A DNA stretch of 64,000 nucleotides from positions 102,779 to 166,778 of the forward strand of contig NZ_CABVGX010000005.1 of the NCBI RefSeq assembly GCF_902497625.1, in the 5' to 3' direction. This stretch comes from Pseudomonas fluorescens. GTDB lineage: Bacteria > Pseudomonadota > Gammaproteobacteria > Pseudomonadales > Pseudomonadaceae. Shown piece by piece: positions 1 to 7,842 of this stretch (position 1 is its first letter; each line of letters begins with the position of its first letter). A program made the translations under genes and the position numbers. The notes beneath the pieces are model-generated. The model had not been told where the DNA came from. It ran no database searches and saw nothing but the letters and a program-made list of their open reading frames with translations.

Positions 1-140
1 AATATCGAGGCGAGCAAGCCGATCGACACACGCACCGCGTGAATCAGTCTGGCGTGCCGATAACGCCGATAGGGGTCGAGTAACGGACGCAGTAATCGGC
101 GCAAAAGCGGTGGCAGTCGATGGCTGTTGAACGTGTTCAG
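1..140 (-). CDS. FUSC-family inner membrane transporter, N-terminal fragment (runs off window)
   Basis: Only the first ~46 codons are in the window. The translation is rich in Arg and Leu and ends in a stretch like the start of a first membrane helix (HAVRVSIGLLASI), which is how FUSC/YccS-type aromatic-acid or efflux proteins begin. An in-frame stop lies just upstream, inside the end of the dehydrogenase gene, and no ATG, GTG or TTG precedes the conserved-looking part. A CTG at 140-138 preceded by GAGGA at a suitable distance is the best visible start. Transcription would follow the upstream dehydrogenase. Family assignment is tentative because so little is visible. Confidence 0.45.
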   Translation of the reverse strand, partial: MNTFNSHRLPPLLRRLLRPLLDPYRRYRHARLIHAVRVSIGLLASI

Positions 141-151
141 GCGTGCTGTCC

Positions 152-1774
152 TCAGAAGATGTAATCAGTGGTCAGGAAACTCGAACTGCGACCGCTGATG
201 ATCTCGCTGATGAGGTCTTTGTTGGTTTCCTGAAATTTGGTTGCGACCAGCGTGCGGATCGAAAACACCCGCAGCGCATCATGCACCGACAACGTACCTT
301 CGGCGGAGTTCTTGCGCCCGTTGAAGGGGTAGGTGTCCGGGCCGCGCTGGCACTGGGCATTGAGATTGATCCGCCCGACCTGATTGGCGAATGTATCGAC
401 CAGACGGCCGACCGCTACCGGATTGGTGCCGAAGATGCTCAACTGCTGGCCAAAGTCCGATTCCAGAACGTAATCGATCACCGTGTCCAGATGGCGGTAC
501 GGCACGATCGGCACCACCGGTCCAAACTGCTCTTCCTGATAGACGCGCATCTGCGGCGTCACCGGGTACAACACCGCCGGGTAGAAGAAAGACGCGCGGG
601 CCTCACCGCCGTTGGGGTTGACCACGGCCGCGCCTTTGCTCACTGCATCCGCCACCAGCGCGTGCAGGTAATCGACCTTGCCCGACTCCGGCAACGGCGT
701 CAGTGCCACGCCACTGTCCCAAGGCATGCCCGGCTTCAGCGTCGCCAGTTTGGCGTTGAATTTTTCGATGAATGCCTCGACCACATCTTCGTGTACGAAA
801 AGGATTTTCAAGGCAGTGCAGCGTTGGCCGTTGAACGACAGTGACCCGGTCACCGCTTCGCTGACGGCGTTGTCGAGGTCGACTTCGGGCAAGACAATGC
901 CCGGATTCTTCGCATCCAGACCCAGCGCGGCGCGCAAACGGTGCGGTTTTGGGTGAAGTTTTTTCAGGTCGCTGGCGGCTTTGTTGGTACCGATGAACGC
1001 AAAAATGTCGATCTTGCCGCTGGCCATCAAGGCGCTGACCGTTTCGCGGCCACTGCCGTAGATCACATTGATCACCCCGGCCGGGAAGCTGTCGCGAAAA
1101 GCTTCGAGCAGAGGACGAATCAGTAACACACCGAGCTTGGCCGGTTTGAACACTACCGTGTTGCCCATGATCAGCGCCGGGATCAGCGTGGTGAACGTTT
1201 CGTTGAGCGGGTAGTTGTAAGGTCCCATGCACAGCGCGACGCCGAGCGGCACGCGACGGATCTGGCCGAGCGTGTCCTGTTCCAGCTCAAAGCGGCTGGA
1301 GCGGCGGTCGAGTTCCTTGAGGGCGTTGATGGTGTCGACGATGTAGTCGCAGGTGCGGTCGAACTCCTTTTCCGAGTCCTTGAGGTTCTTGCCGATTTCC
1401 CACATCAGCAACTTCACCACCGCTTCACGCTGTTCGCGCATTCGCCGCAGGAACGTTTCCACATGCTGGATGCGCTCGGCCACGCGCATGGTCGGCCACA
1501 GGCCCTGACCGCGATCATAGGCGCGGACCGCGGCGTCGAGGGCAGTCAGTGCGGTGTCGGCGTCGAGCAGTGGTGTGCTGCCTAGAATCACTTGTTCGTC
1601 GCCGGTTTCGCCGCTCAGGTACACCGGGCTGCGGACCTGGGCGAGGGCCCCGGCCCAGGTTTTCAGCTCGCCATCGACCAGGTATTCACGCTGTTCGGTG
1701 GGTCCGTCGAGGCGATATTTTTCCGGAATATCGCTGGAGTGTGGAAACAGGTTGCCAAGGATTGCTGTGCTCAT
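152..1774 (-). CDS. Aldehyde dehydrogenase family protein, annotated type NADP-dependent glyceraldehyde-3-phosphate dehydrogenase
   Basis: This 540-residue protein belongs to the ALDH superfamily. In Pseudomonas this long version is usually called non-phosphorylating NADP-dependent glyceraldehyde-3-phosphate dehydrogenase, which would oxidise G3P to 3-phosphoglycerate in the cytoplasm while making NADPH. Visible features are the Asn of the oxyanion hole in PYNYPL (Asn187), the cofactor-binding Lys in VFKPAK (Lys210) and the catalytic Cys in GQRCTA (Cys319). The motif that normally reads LELGGKNP is LGLDAKNP here (residues 284-291), so the usual general-base Glu is a Gly. The start at 1774 is preceded by GGAG seven bases away; a longer reading frame upstream lacks such a site. 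Substrate is inferred from family annotation only. Confidence 0.85.
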   Translation of the reverse strand: MSTAILGNLFPHSSDIPEKYRLDGPTEQREYLVDGELKTWAGALAQVRSPVYLSGETGDEQVILGSTPLLDADTALTALDAAVRAYDRGQGLWPTMRVAERIQHVETFLRRMREQREAVVKLLMWEIGKNLKDSEKEFDRTCDYIVDTINALKELDRRSSRFELEQDTLGQIRRVPLGVALCMGPYNYPLNETFTTLIPALIMGNTVVFKPAKLGVLLIRPLLEAFRDSFPAGVINVIYGSGRETVSALMASGKIDIFAFIGTNKAASDLKKLHPKPHRLRAALGLDAKNPGIVLPEVDLDNAVSEAVTGSLSFNGQRCTALKILFVHEDVVEAFIEKFNAKLATLKPGMPWDSGVALTPLPESGKVDYLHALVADAVSKGAAVVNPNGGEARASFFYPAVLYPVTPQMRVYQEEQFGPVVPIVPYRHLDTVIDYVLESDFGQQLSIFGTNPVAVGRLVDTFANQVGRINLNAQCQRGPDTYPFNGRKNSAEGTLSVHDALRVFSIRTLVATKFQETNKDLISEIISGRSSSFLTTDYIF

Positions 1775-1959
1775 TTCGCTACTCCATGTGATGTCAGCCA
1801 CGTGCTGGCGGCTTGCTGTTCAAATTCACTTCAAAGGTTATACGCCTTATTGGTCGGAATTTTTAAGTGCCGATCCGTCGATCCCGCGATCTTTTGACCT
1901 GAGCACACACAATGGCCAGTGCTGCGGGTAAACTCCGCGCTCTTTCCATAGGAGTTCAT

Positions 1960-2847
1960 ATGAGTCACTACCAGCCGGGCATCCTCGCCACCCCTGTTCC
2001 GCCTCACGCCCGTCATATGTTCTTCGCCCTGCAATCCCTCGAGGCTGTGCCGGCCGCGCTCGACAAGCTGATGACGCTGGTGGATGGCAAGTCGGCGGTA
2101 GTGGGTTTTGGTGAGTCGCTGGTCAAGGCGCTGCATGCGCAGATCGACGGCTTGCGAGTGTTCCCGGCAATGGCCGGCGTCGGTGTCGATAACCCCTCGA
2201 CGCAGCAGGCGTTGTGGTGCTGGCTGCATGGCATTGATCGTGGCGAGTTGCTCAACCGCAGCAATGCCCTCGAAGCCGCGCTCGCTCCGGCGTTTCGTCG
2301 GGTGCAAATGAATGAAACCTTCCGCCACCAGACCGGCCATGACCTGACCGGTTACGAGGACGGCACTGAAAATCCTCACGATGAAGCAGCGGTTGCGGCG
2401 GCATTGTTGGGTGAAGGCGCTGACGGTCTGGTCGGCGGCAGTTTCGCCGCAATCCAGCAATGGCAGCATGATTTCAAAGGCTTCAACGCAATGTCAGCCC
2501 ATGAAAGGGACGACATCATGGGCCGCCGTTTGAGCGATAACGAAGAGCTGGATGACGCGCCGATTTCCGCCCACGTCAAACGCACCGCTCAGGAAAGCTT
2601 CGCCCCGGAAGCGTTTGTGGTGCGCCGTTCCATGCCATGGATCGAAGGTGATCGCGCTGGCTTGATGTTCCTGGCCTTCGGTTTTTCCCTCGATGCGTTC
2701 GAAGCGCAATTGCGCAGGATGAGTGGACTCGAGGACGGTATCACTGACGGTTTGTACCGCATGAGCCGGCCGGTCACGGGTGGTTATTACTGGTGCCCGC
2801 CGATGAAGGATGGCTACCTGGATTTGCGCGCACTGCGTATCGGCTGA
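1960..2847 (+). CDS. DyP-type haem peroxidase (YfeX-like)
   Basis: The 295-residue protein is a dye-decolourising peroxidase, a haem enzyme that uses hydrogen peroxide to oxidise phenolics or porphyrins. The family signature GXXDG is present as GYEDG (131-135) with the distal Asp134. His205 in SAHVKRT fits the proximal haem ligand, and Arg222/Arg223 in VRRSMP fits the distal arginine; the Asp-His spacing of 71 residues matches YfeX-type enzymes. The C-terminal FLAFGFSLDAFE segment is also typical. No signal peptide is seen, so it is probably cytoplasmic. ATG 1960 has ATAGGAG upstream. It is a single gene, divergent from the dehydrogenase and followed by a repeat block. Confidence 0.9.
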   Translation: MSHYQPGILATPVPPHARHMFFALQSLEAVPAALDKLMTLVDGKSAVVGFGESLVKALHAQIDGLRVFPAMAGVGVDNPSTQQALWCWLHGIDRGELLNRSNALEAALAPAFRRVQMNETFRHQTGHDLTGYEDGTENPHDEAAVAAALLGEGADGLVGGSFAAIQQWQHDFKGFNAMSAHERDDIMGRRLSDNEELDDAPISAHVKRTAQESFAPEAFVVRRSMPWIEGDRAGLMFLAFGFSLDAFEAQLRRMSGLEDGITDGLYRMSRPVTGGYYWCPPMKDGYLDLRALRIG

Positions 2848-2898
2848 TTCACCGAGCCCAGCCCAGCAAAATTTCCGTAGCAGCTGCCGAGCAGCGCG

Positions 2899-3219
2899 AG
2901 GTTGCGTGAGCGGTGTATCAGACAAGCCGCTTCCGTAGCAGCTGCCGAGCACCGCGAGGCTGCGTGAACGGTGTATCAGGCCAGAACGCAGCCTCGCGGT
3001 GCTCGGCAGCTGCTACAAGGGATTACGCTTTCTGAGCATCTAACCTTATACCCAATCAGAGGCTGCGTGAGCGGTGTATCAGACAAGCCACTTCCGTAGC
3101 AGCTGCCGAGCAGCGCGAGGCTGCGTGAGCGGTGTATCAGGCCAGAACGCAGCCTCGCGGTGCTCGGCAGCTGCTACGGGGATTACGCTTTCTGTGCATC
3201 TAACCTTATACCCAATCAG
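2899..3219. repeat. Two tandem ~160-bp palindromic repeat modules
   Basis: Copy 1 (about 2899-3059) and copy 2 (about 3060-3219) are nearly identical, differing by a few bases and one indel. Each contains a long inverted repeat whose arms are GTAGCAGCTGCCGAGC..CGAGGCTGCG and its reverse complement, separated by GTGTATCAGGCCAGAA. Both copies end in TAACCTTATACCCAATCAG. A further partial arm lies just before at 2877-2900. This is REP/REPIN-type intergenic repeat material of pseudomonads that has been duplicated in tandem. No gene is seen in 2848-3285. Confidence 0.85.
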
Positions 3220-3249
3220 TATTTCTCAAGCGCTCCATTAGAACTTTAA

Positions 3250-3281
3250 GATCACGTCATAACTCGTTATGACAAGTGATC
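3250..3281. promoter_or_regulatory. Candidate GntR operator upstream of the regulator gene
   Basis: A perfect palindrome GTCATAAC-TC-GTTATGAC occupies 3256-3273 and is framed by outer arms GATCAC (3250-3255) and GTGATC (3276-3281). It ends 5 bases before the ATG of the GntR-family gene. GntR/HutC-type regulators bind such short dyads at their own promoters, so autorepression of the whole operon is likely. The binding itself is inferred. Confidence 0.65.
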
Positions 3282-3285
3282 AGCC

Positions 3286-4038
3286 ATGACCGATAACGTT
3301 CTATCTCTAAGCAGCGTGCCCCTCCATACGCAGCTGCGCGATGTGCTCCGATCCCGCATCCTCGACGGCGAGTACCCGCAAGGCAGCCAGATGCCATCGG
3401 AAAGCGAGTTGGGCGCACTGTTCAAAGTCAGCCGCATCACTGTTCGCCAGGCCTTGGGCGATCTGCAGAAGGAAGGTCTGATTTTCAGGATTCACGGCAA
3501 AGGCACCTTTGTCGCCAAGCCCAAAACCTTCCAGAACGTGAGCACCCTGCAAGGCCTCGCCGAGTCCATGACCGGACGTGGTTATGAGGTGATCAACCGC
3601 CTGCGCAGCTTCAAATTCATTGCCGCCGACAAACTCGTCGCCGAACGCTTGAACGTTGCTGAAGGCGAGACCGTAGCGCAGATCAAACGCGTACGGCTGA
3701 TCAACCGCGAGCCGGTCTCGCTGGAAATCACCTACCTGCCCAAAGCCCTGGGTGAACGGCTGGAGAAGGCCGACCTGGTGACCCGTGACATCTTCCTGAT
3801 TCTTGAAAACGACTGCGATCTGGCGCTGGGTCATGCCGACCTGGCCATCGACGCTGTACTCGCGGACAGCGACCTGACCCAGGCGCTGAACGTTGAGCCG
3901 GGCTCGCCGATCATGCGCATCGAGCGCCTGACCCACGCTGCCGATGGCCAGCCCGTGGACTTCGAACACCTTTACTACCGCGGCGATGCCTTCCAGTACC
4001 GCCTGCGGATCGACCGGCAAAAAGGGACGCAGGCATGA
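3286..4038 (+). CDS. GntR-family transcriptional regulator with UTRA domain (HutC/FarR type)
   Basis: This 250-residue protein has an N-terminal winged helix-turn-helix (about residues 10-75, with the typical MPSESELGALFKVSRITVRQ segment) and a C-terminal UTRA effector-binding domain (about 95-235, ending in MRIERLTHAADGQPVDFEHL). It should be a repressor that releases DNA on binding a small molecule. Its gene is the first of an operon and its stop overlaps the start of the flavoprotein gene by ATGA, so the regulator is translationally coupled to the genes it probably controls. The dyad just upstream is its probable operator. The effector is unknown, but should relate to the substrate of the neighbouring importer and oxidoreductase. 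Confidence 0.9.
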   Translation: MTDNVLSLSSVPLHTQLRDVLRSRILDGEYPQGSQMPSESELGALFKVSRITVRQALGDLQKEGLIFRIHGKGTFVAKPKTFQNVSTLQGLAESMTGRGYEVINRLRSFKFIAADKLVAERLNVAEGETVAQIKRVRLINREPVSLEITYLPKALGERLEKADLVTRDIFLILENDCDLALGHADLAIDAVLADSDLTQALNVEPGSPIMRIERLTHAADGQPVDFEHLYYRGDAFQYRLRIDRQKGTQA

Positions 4039-5780
4039 CACCCAAATCCACATGCAGAAACACGCTCGAACAGGAATACGACATCGTCGTGATCGGCGGC
4101 GGCACCGCAGGGCCGATGGCAGCGATCAAGGCCAAAGAGCGCAACCGTGATCTTCGCGTGCTGTTGATCGACAAGGCCAACGTCAAACGCAGCGGCGCCA
4201 TCAGTATGGGCATGGACGGGCTGAACAACGCGATTATCCCGGGCCACTCAACGCCGGAGCAGTACACCAAGGAAATCACCATCGCCAACGACGGCATCGT
4301 CAACCAGGCGGCGGTCTACGCCTACGCGACCCACAGCTTCGAAACCATCGAGCAACTCGACCGCTGGGGCGTGAAGTTCGAGAAAGACGAGACCGGCGAT
4401 TACGCCGTGAAAAAAGTCCACCACATGGGCGCCTATGTCTTGCCGATGCCGGAAGGGCACGACATCAAGAAAGTCCTCTACCGTCAGTTGAAACGTGCAC
4501 GGGTCAGCATCAGCAACCGCGTCGTCTGCACGCGTTTGCTGACGGACGAAGAGGGCGCGGTGAACGGTCTGATGGGCTTCGATTGCCGCACCGCCGATTT
4601 CCATGTGATCAAGGCCAAGGCAGTGATCCTCGCCTGCGGCGCGGCCGGGCGATTGGGGCTGCCGTCCTCGGGCTACCTGATGGGCACCTACGAAAACCCG
4701 ACCAATGCCGGCGACGGCTACGCCATGGCCTATCACGCCGGCGCCGAGCTGGCGAACTTGGAATGTTTTCAGATCAATCCGCTGATCAAGGATTACAACG
4801 GACCGGCCTGCGCTTATGTCACCGGTCCGCTGGGTGGCTATACCGCGAACAACAAGGGCGAACGCTTCATCGAGTGCGACTACTGGAGCGGCCAGATGAT
4901 GTGGGAGTTCCATCAGGAACTCGAAAGTGGCAACGGTCCGGTGTTCCTCAAACTCGATCACCTGGCCGAGGAAACCATCCAGAATATCGAAGAGATCCTG
5001 CACAGCAACGAGCGCCCGAGTCGTGGCCAGTTTCACGCCAATCGCGGCACCGATTACCGCACGCAGATGGTCGAGATGCACATCTCGGAAATCGGTTTTT
5101 GCAGCGGGCATTCGGCTTCGGGTGTGTGGGTCAACGAGAAGGCCGAAACTTCGGTGAAAGGGTTGTACTCGGCCGGGGATATGGCTGCCGTGCCGCATAA
5201 CTACATGCTGGGTGCGTTCACTTATGGCTGGTTTGCCGGCAGCAACGCGGCGGATTTTGTCGCCGGGCGGGAATTTTCCGCGGTGGATGCCCGCCAGGTC
5301 GAAATAGAAAAGCAGCGCGTCTACGCGCCGCTGGACCGTGAGCACGGTCTGCCGCCGGCTCAGGTTGAGTACAAGCTGCGGCGCTTTGTGAACGACTATC
5401 TGCAACCACCGAAAGTGACCAAGAAAATGCAGATCGGCCTGCAGCGTTTCAGCGATATCCAGCGTGACCTTGATCAGATAAAGGCGCACAACCCGCACGA
5501 ACTGATGCGCGCGATGGAGGTGAGCATGATCCGCGACTGCGCCGAAATGGCTGCCCGCGCTTCGTTGTTTCGCGCAGAGAGTAGGTGGGGCCTGTATCAC
5601 TATCGGGTCGATCATCCGCAGCGCAACGACAGTGACTGGTTCTGCCATTGCCATTTGAAGAAGGGCGAGGACGGCCAGATGACCAGCTTCAAGAAAGCGG
5701 TCGAACCTTACATCATCCCGCTGGATGCCGAAGAGATGCAGGCTTACGACAAACTTCGCGTCGGTGCTTTTGCAGCCTGA
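4035..5780 (+). CDS. FAD-dependent oxidoreductase, adenylylsulfate-reductase-alpha/fumarate-reductase-like flavoprotein
   Basis: The 581-residue protein has an N-terminal FAD-binding Rossmann motif (VIGGGTAGPMAA, residues 19-30) and the overall layout of the fumarate reductase/succinate dehydrogenase flavoprotein superfamily, closest in appearance to the AprA branch. The C-terminal helical region after about residue 430 (LRRFVNDYLQPPKVTKKM) is also as in that superfamily. It is immediately followed by a small ferredoxin that resembles AprB, so the two probably form an AprBA-like heterodimer in the cytoplasm. The substrate is not known. True dissimilatory APS reduction is unlikely in an aerobic pseudomonad without sat/dsr genes, and the neighbouring importer argues for oxidation or reduction of an imported compound. 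The start overlaps the regulator stop by ATGA. Confidence 0.85.
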   Translation: MTPKSTCRNTLEQEYDIVVIGGGTAGPMAAIKAKERNRDLRVLLIDKANVKRSGAISMGMDGLNNAIIPGHSTPEQYTKEITIANDGIVNQAAVYAYATHSFETIEQLDRWGVKFEKDETGDYAVKKVHHMGAYVLPMPEGHDIKKVLYRQLKRARVSISNRVVCTRLLTDEEGAVNGLMGFDCRTADFHVIKAKAVILACGAAGRLGLPSSGYLMGTYENPTNAGDGYAMAYHAGAELANLECFQINPLIKDYNGPACAYVTGPLGGYTANNKGERFIECDYWSGQMMWEFHQELESGNGPVFLKLDHLAEETIQNIEEILHSNERPSRGQFHANRGTDYRTQMVEMHISEIGFCSGHSASGVWVNEKAETSVKGLYSAGDMAAVPHNYMLGAFTYGWFAGSNAADFVAGREFSAVDARQVEIEKQRVYAPLDREHGLPPAQVEYKLRRFVNDYLQPPKVTKKMQIGLQRFSDIQRDLDQIKAHNPHELMRAMEVSMIRDCAEMAARASLFRAESRWGLYHYRVDHPQRNDSDWFCHCHLKKGEDGQMTSFKKAVEPYIIPLDAEEMQAYDKLRVGAFAA

Positions 5781-5818
5781 GCTTCATCAAAGAATTCGTT
5801 ACCAGAGAGAGCTGCGAA

Positions 5819-6064
5819 ATGGCCTATCAACCCCAGGAAATTTTCTTCCGCTCCAACGCGCCCGTCACGGTCGACGAAGACCTGTGCATCGCCCACAAAG
5901 GCTGCACTGTGTGCGTCGATGTCTGCCCGATGGACCTGCTGGCGATCAACCCGGCCACGCAAAAAGCCTATATGGCGTTTGATGAATGCTGGTACTGCAT
6001 GCCGTGTGAAAAGGATTGCCCGACCGGTGCGGTGAAAGTGGAAATCCCGTATTTGTTGCGCTGA
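5819..6064 (+). CDS. AprB-like ferredoxin with two 4Fe-4S sites
   Basis: The 81-residue protein has two cysteine groups: Cys23, Cys29, Cys32 and Cys36-Pro, then Cys57, Cys60, Cys63 and Cys67-Pro. This is enough for two 4Fe-4S clusters. The order, the DECWYCMPCEKDCPTGA segment and the very short tail resemble the core of the beta subunit of APS reductase without its long C-terminal extension. It should pass electrons to or from the flavoprotein encoded 38 bases upstream. The start is ATG 5819, preceded by GAGAGCTGCG; the reading frame is open much further upstream but that part overlaps the flavoprotein gene. Confidence 0.9.
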   Translation: MAYQPQEIFFRSNAPVTVDEDLCIAHKGCTVCVDVCPMDLLAINPATQKAYMAFDECWYCMPCEKDCPTGAVKVEIPYLLR

Positions 6065-6075
6065 ATGACAGGACG

Positions 6076-6168
6076 CTATCGCGAGCAGGCTCGCTCCCAC
6101 AGTGGAGCGTGCCAGCCACCAATGTTAAGCACACCGAGCAACCTGTGGGAGCGAGCCTGCTCGCGATG
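6076..6168. repeat. REPIN (pair of inverted REP sequences)
   Basis: Two inverted arms, CTATCGCGAGCAGGCTCGC and GCGAGCCTGCTCGCGAT with flanking CCCACAG/CTGTGGG, surround a ~45-base non-conserved loop. This is the commonest REP family of fluorescent pseudomonads. It lies inside the operon, between the ferredoxin and the binding-protein gene, and could stabilise or separate the transcript. Confidence 0.85.
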
Positions 6169-6299
6169 AGGCCAGCACTGACAACCCAAAAGCCATCCGG
6201 CAACCACCGGACGCCAGATTCATCACCACCCCTCGTTTCCCACCACGCTCCGATCGTGGCGGAGACGAATATCCAACAAACGATTCGAGGGGATTCATC

Positions 6300-7706
6300 A
6301 TGCTTTTACGTGCAGCTTTCGCCGGGCTGATACTGGCCACTTTCACCCTGTCGGCCTCGGCCGAAACCATCCGCATCGCCATCGGCACCCAGGACACCAC
6401 GATCAACTGCGCCGCTGGCGGTCTGTTGATTCGTGAGCTCGGCTTGCTGGACAAATACCTGCCCCACGAAGGCCAGTACAAAGATGCCAGGTACGAAGTG
6501 GTGTGGAAGAACTTCACTAGCGGCGCGCCGCTGACCAACGAGATGGTTGCAGGCAAGCTCGACTTCGGCGCCATGGCCGATTTCCCGGGTTCGTTCAACG
6601 GCGTAGCGTTCGAAACGGCGGGCAAGCACAGCCTGTTCATCAGCGTGTTGTCGGGCAGTATCAAGGGCAGCGGCAATGGCATTGTGGTGCCGAGCGCGTC
6701 GAGTGTGCAGTCGCTGGCCGAGCTCAAGGGCAAGACCATTTCCGTGCCGTTCGCTTCCACCGCCCATGGCATGTTGCTGCGCGCCGTCGCGGCTCAGGGT
6801 TGGGATCCGCTGAAAGATGTGAACATCATCGCGCAGCCACCGGAAGTGGCAGGGTCTGCGCTGCAGGCCGGCAAGATCGACGCCCACGCCGATTTCGTGC
6901 CGTTCGCCGAACTGTTCCCCAGCCGTGGGTTTGCGCGCAAGATCTATGACGGTTCCCAAGCGAACGCGCCGACGTTTCACGGTGCGCTGGTCGATCAGGC
7001 GTATGCGAAAAAATACCCTGAGATCGTCGTTGCGTATTTGCGTGCGAGTATCGAGGCCAATCAGTTACTGAGCGCAGAACCGGAGAAATACAGTGAGTTG
7101 ATTGCCAAGGTCACTGGCGTCGATGCCGAAGTCAATTACCTGTTCCATGGCCCGCTCGGGGTGCAGACCCGCGACCTCAGCTGGAAGCCGGAATATCGCC
7201 AGGCCGTCGGCACCGCGATCGACACCCTCAAGTTGTTGAAAAAAGCCGATCGCGGCCTGGACCTCAATACCTTCATTGACGACCAGTACATCCGCGCTGC
7301 CTTCAAGGCATCGAATCTGGACTACACCGCGCAATTGGCCAACTACTCGCAGACACCTCTTAGCGGCGTGGATGCGTTGACTGGCAAGACCATCGCCGAC
7401 GCCAGCCATGTGGCCGAGATCTGGGTGCGCGGCGAGGCCAAAGTCCGTCAGTACGCGTCCGCAGAATCGGCGTTCGCCGCGTTGGCAAGTCTGAAGCAGG
7501 AAGGCAAGAGCATCCGCGCGGTGTATGCGCAGGCGGGTGACAGCGGCATCAAGTTACTGGCGGATCAGGCCTGGTTTGCCAGCGATGCCAAGGGACGCCT
7601 CAGTGCCTTCCTCCTCAAAGGCCAGGCCGAGCAATTCGCCACCGCGCAGGGCGGCAAAGTCCTCGACTTCAATGACGCCACGACCCAGGCAATTGCCGTT
7701 CGCTAA
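6300..7706 (+). CDS. ABC transporter substrate-binding protein (SsuA/TauA/NMT1-like) with a NosL-like C-terminal extension
   Basis: The 468-residue precursor has a clear signal peptide (MLLRAAFAGLILATFTLSASA, cut before ETIRIA) and is therefore periplasmic. Residues ~22-340 look like the sulfonate/nitrate/taurine-type binding-protein fold (RIAIGTQDTTIN.., KTISVPFASTAHGMLLRAV, GKIDAHADFVPFAELF). Such proteins usually end near residue 320-350. This one carries about 105 extra residues (364-468) whose pattern, with WFASDAKG, AEQFATAQGGKVLDFND and QYASAESAFAAL, resembles the C-terminal part of NosL copper-binding proteins. The fusion is unusual. Its ligand is unknown; the operon context suggests a sulfur- or nitrogen-containing organic compound. 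An ordinary ATG start lies directly before the signal peptide. Confidence 0.85.
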   Translation: MLLRAAFAGLILATFTLSASAETIRIAIGTQDTTINCAAGGLLIRELGLLDKYLPHEGQYKDARYEVVWKNFTSGAPLTNEMVAGKLDFGAMADFPGSFNGVAFETAGKHSLFISVLSGSIKGSGNGIVVPSASSVQSLAELKGKTISVPFASTAHGMLLRAVAAQGWDPLKDVNIIAQPPEVAGSALQAGKIDAHADFVPFAELFPSRGFARKIYDGSQANAPTFHGALVDQAYAKKYPEIVVAYLRASIEANQLLSAEPEKYSELIAKVTGVDAEVNYLFHGPLGVQTRDLSWKPEYRQAVGTAIDTLKLLKKADRGLDLNTFIDDQYIRAAFKASNLDYTAQLANYSQTPLSGVDALTGKTIADASHVAEIWVRGEAKVRQYASAESAFAALASLKQEGKSIRAVYAQAGDSGIKLLADQAWFASDAKGRLSAFLLKGQAEQFATAQGGKVLDFNDATTQAIAVR

Positions 7707-7723
7707 ACCCCAAACACCACATC

Positions 7724-7820
7724 CCCCTGTGGGAGCGAGCCTGCTCGCGATAGCGCCAGACCAGCCGACTTCAACATCGACTGACACACCGCAATCGCGA
7801 GCAGGCTCACTCTTACAGGG
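7724..7820. repeat. REPIN
   Basis: Inverted arms CCCCTGTGGGAGCGAGCC..TCGCGA and TCGCGAGCAGGCTCAC..TACAGGGG lie between the binding-protein and permease genes. The right arm has two changes relative to the left. Confidence 0.85.
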
Positions 7821-7842
7821 GTAAGGGTTGAGAGGAATAACT

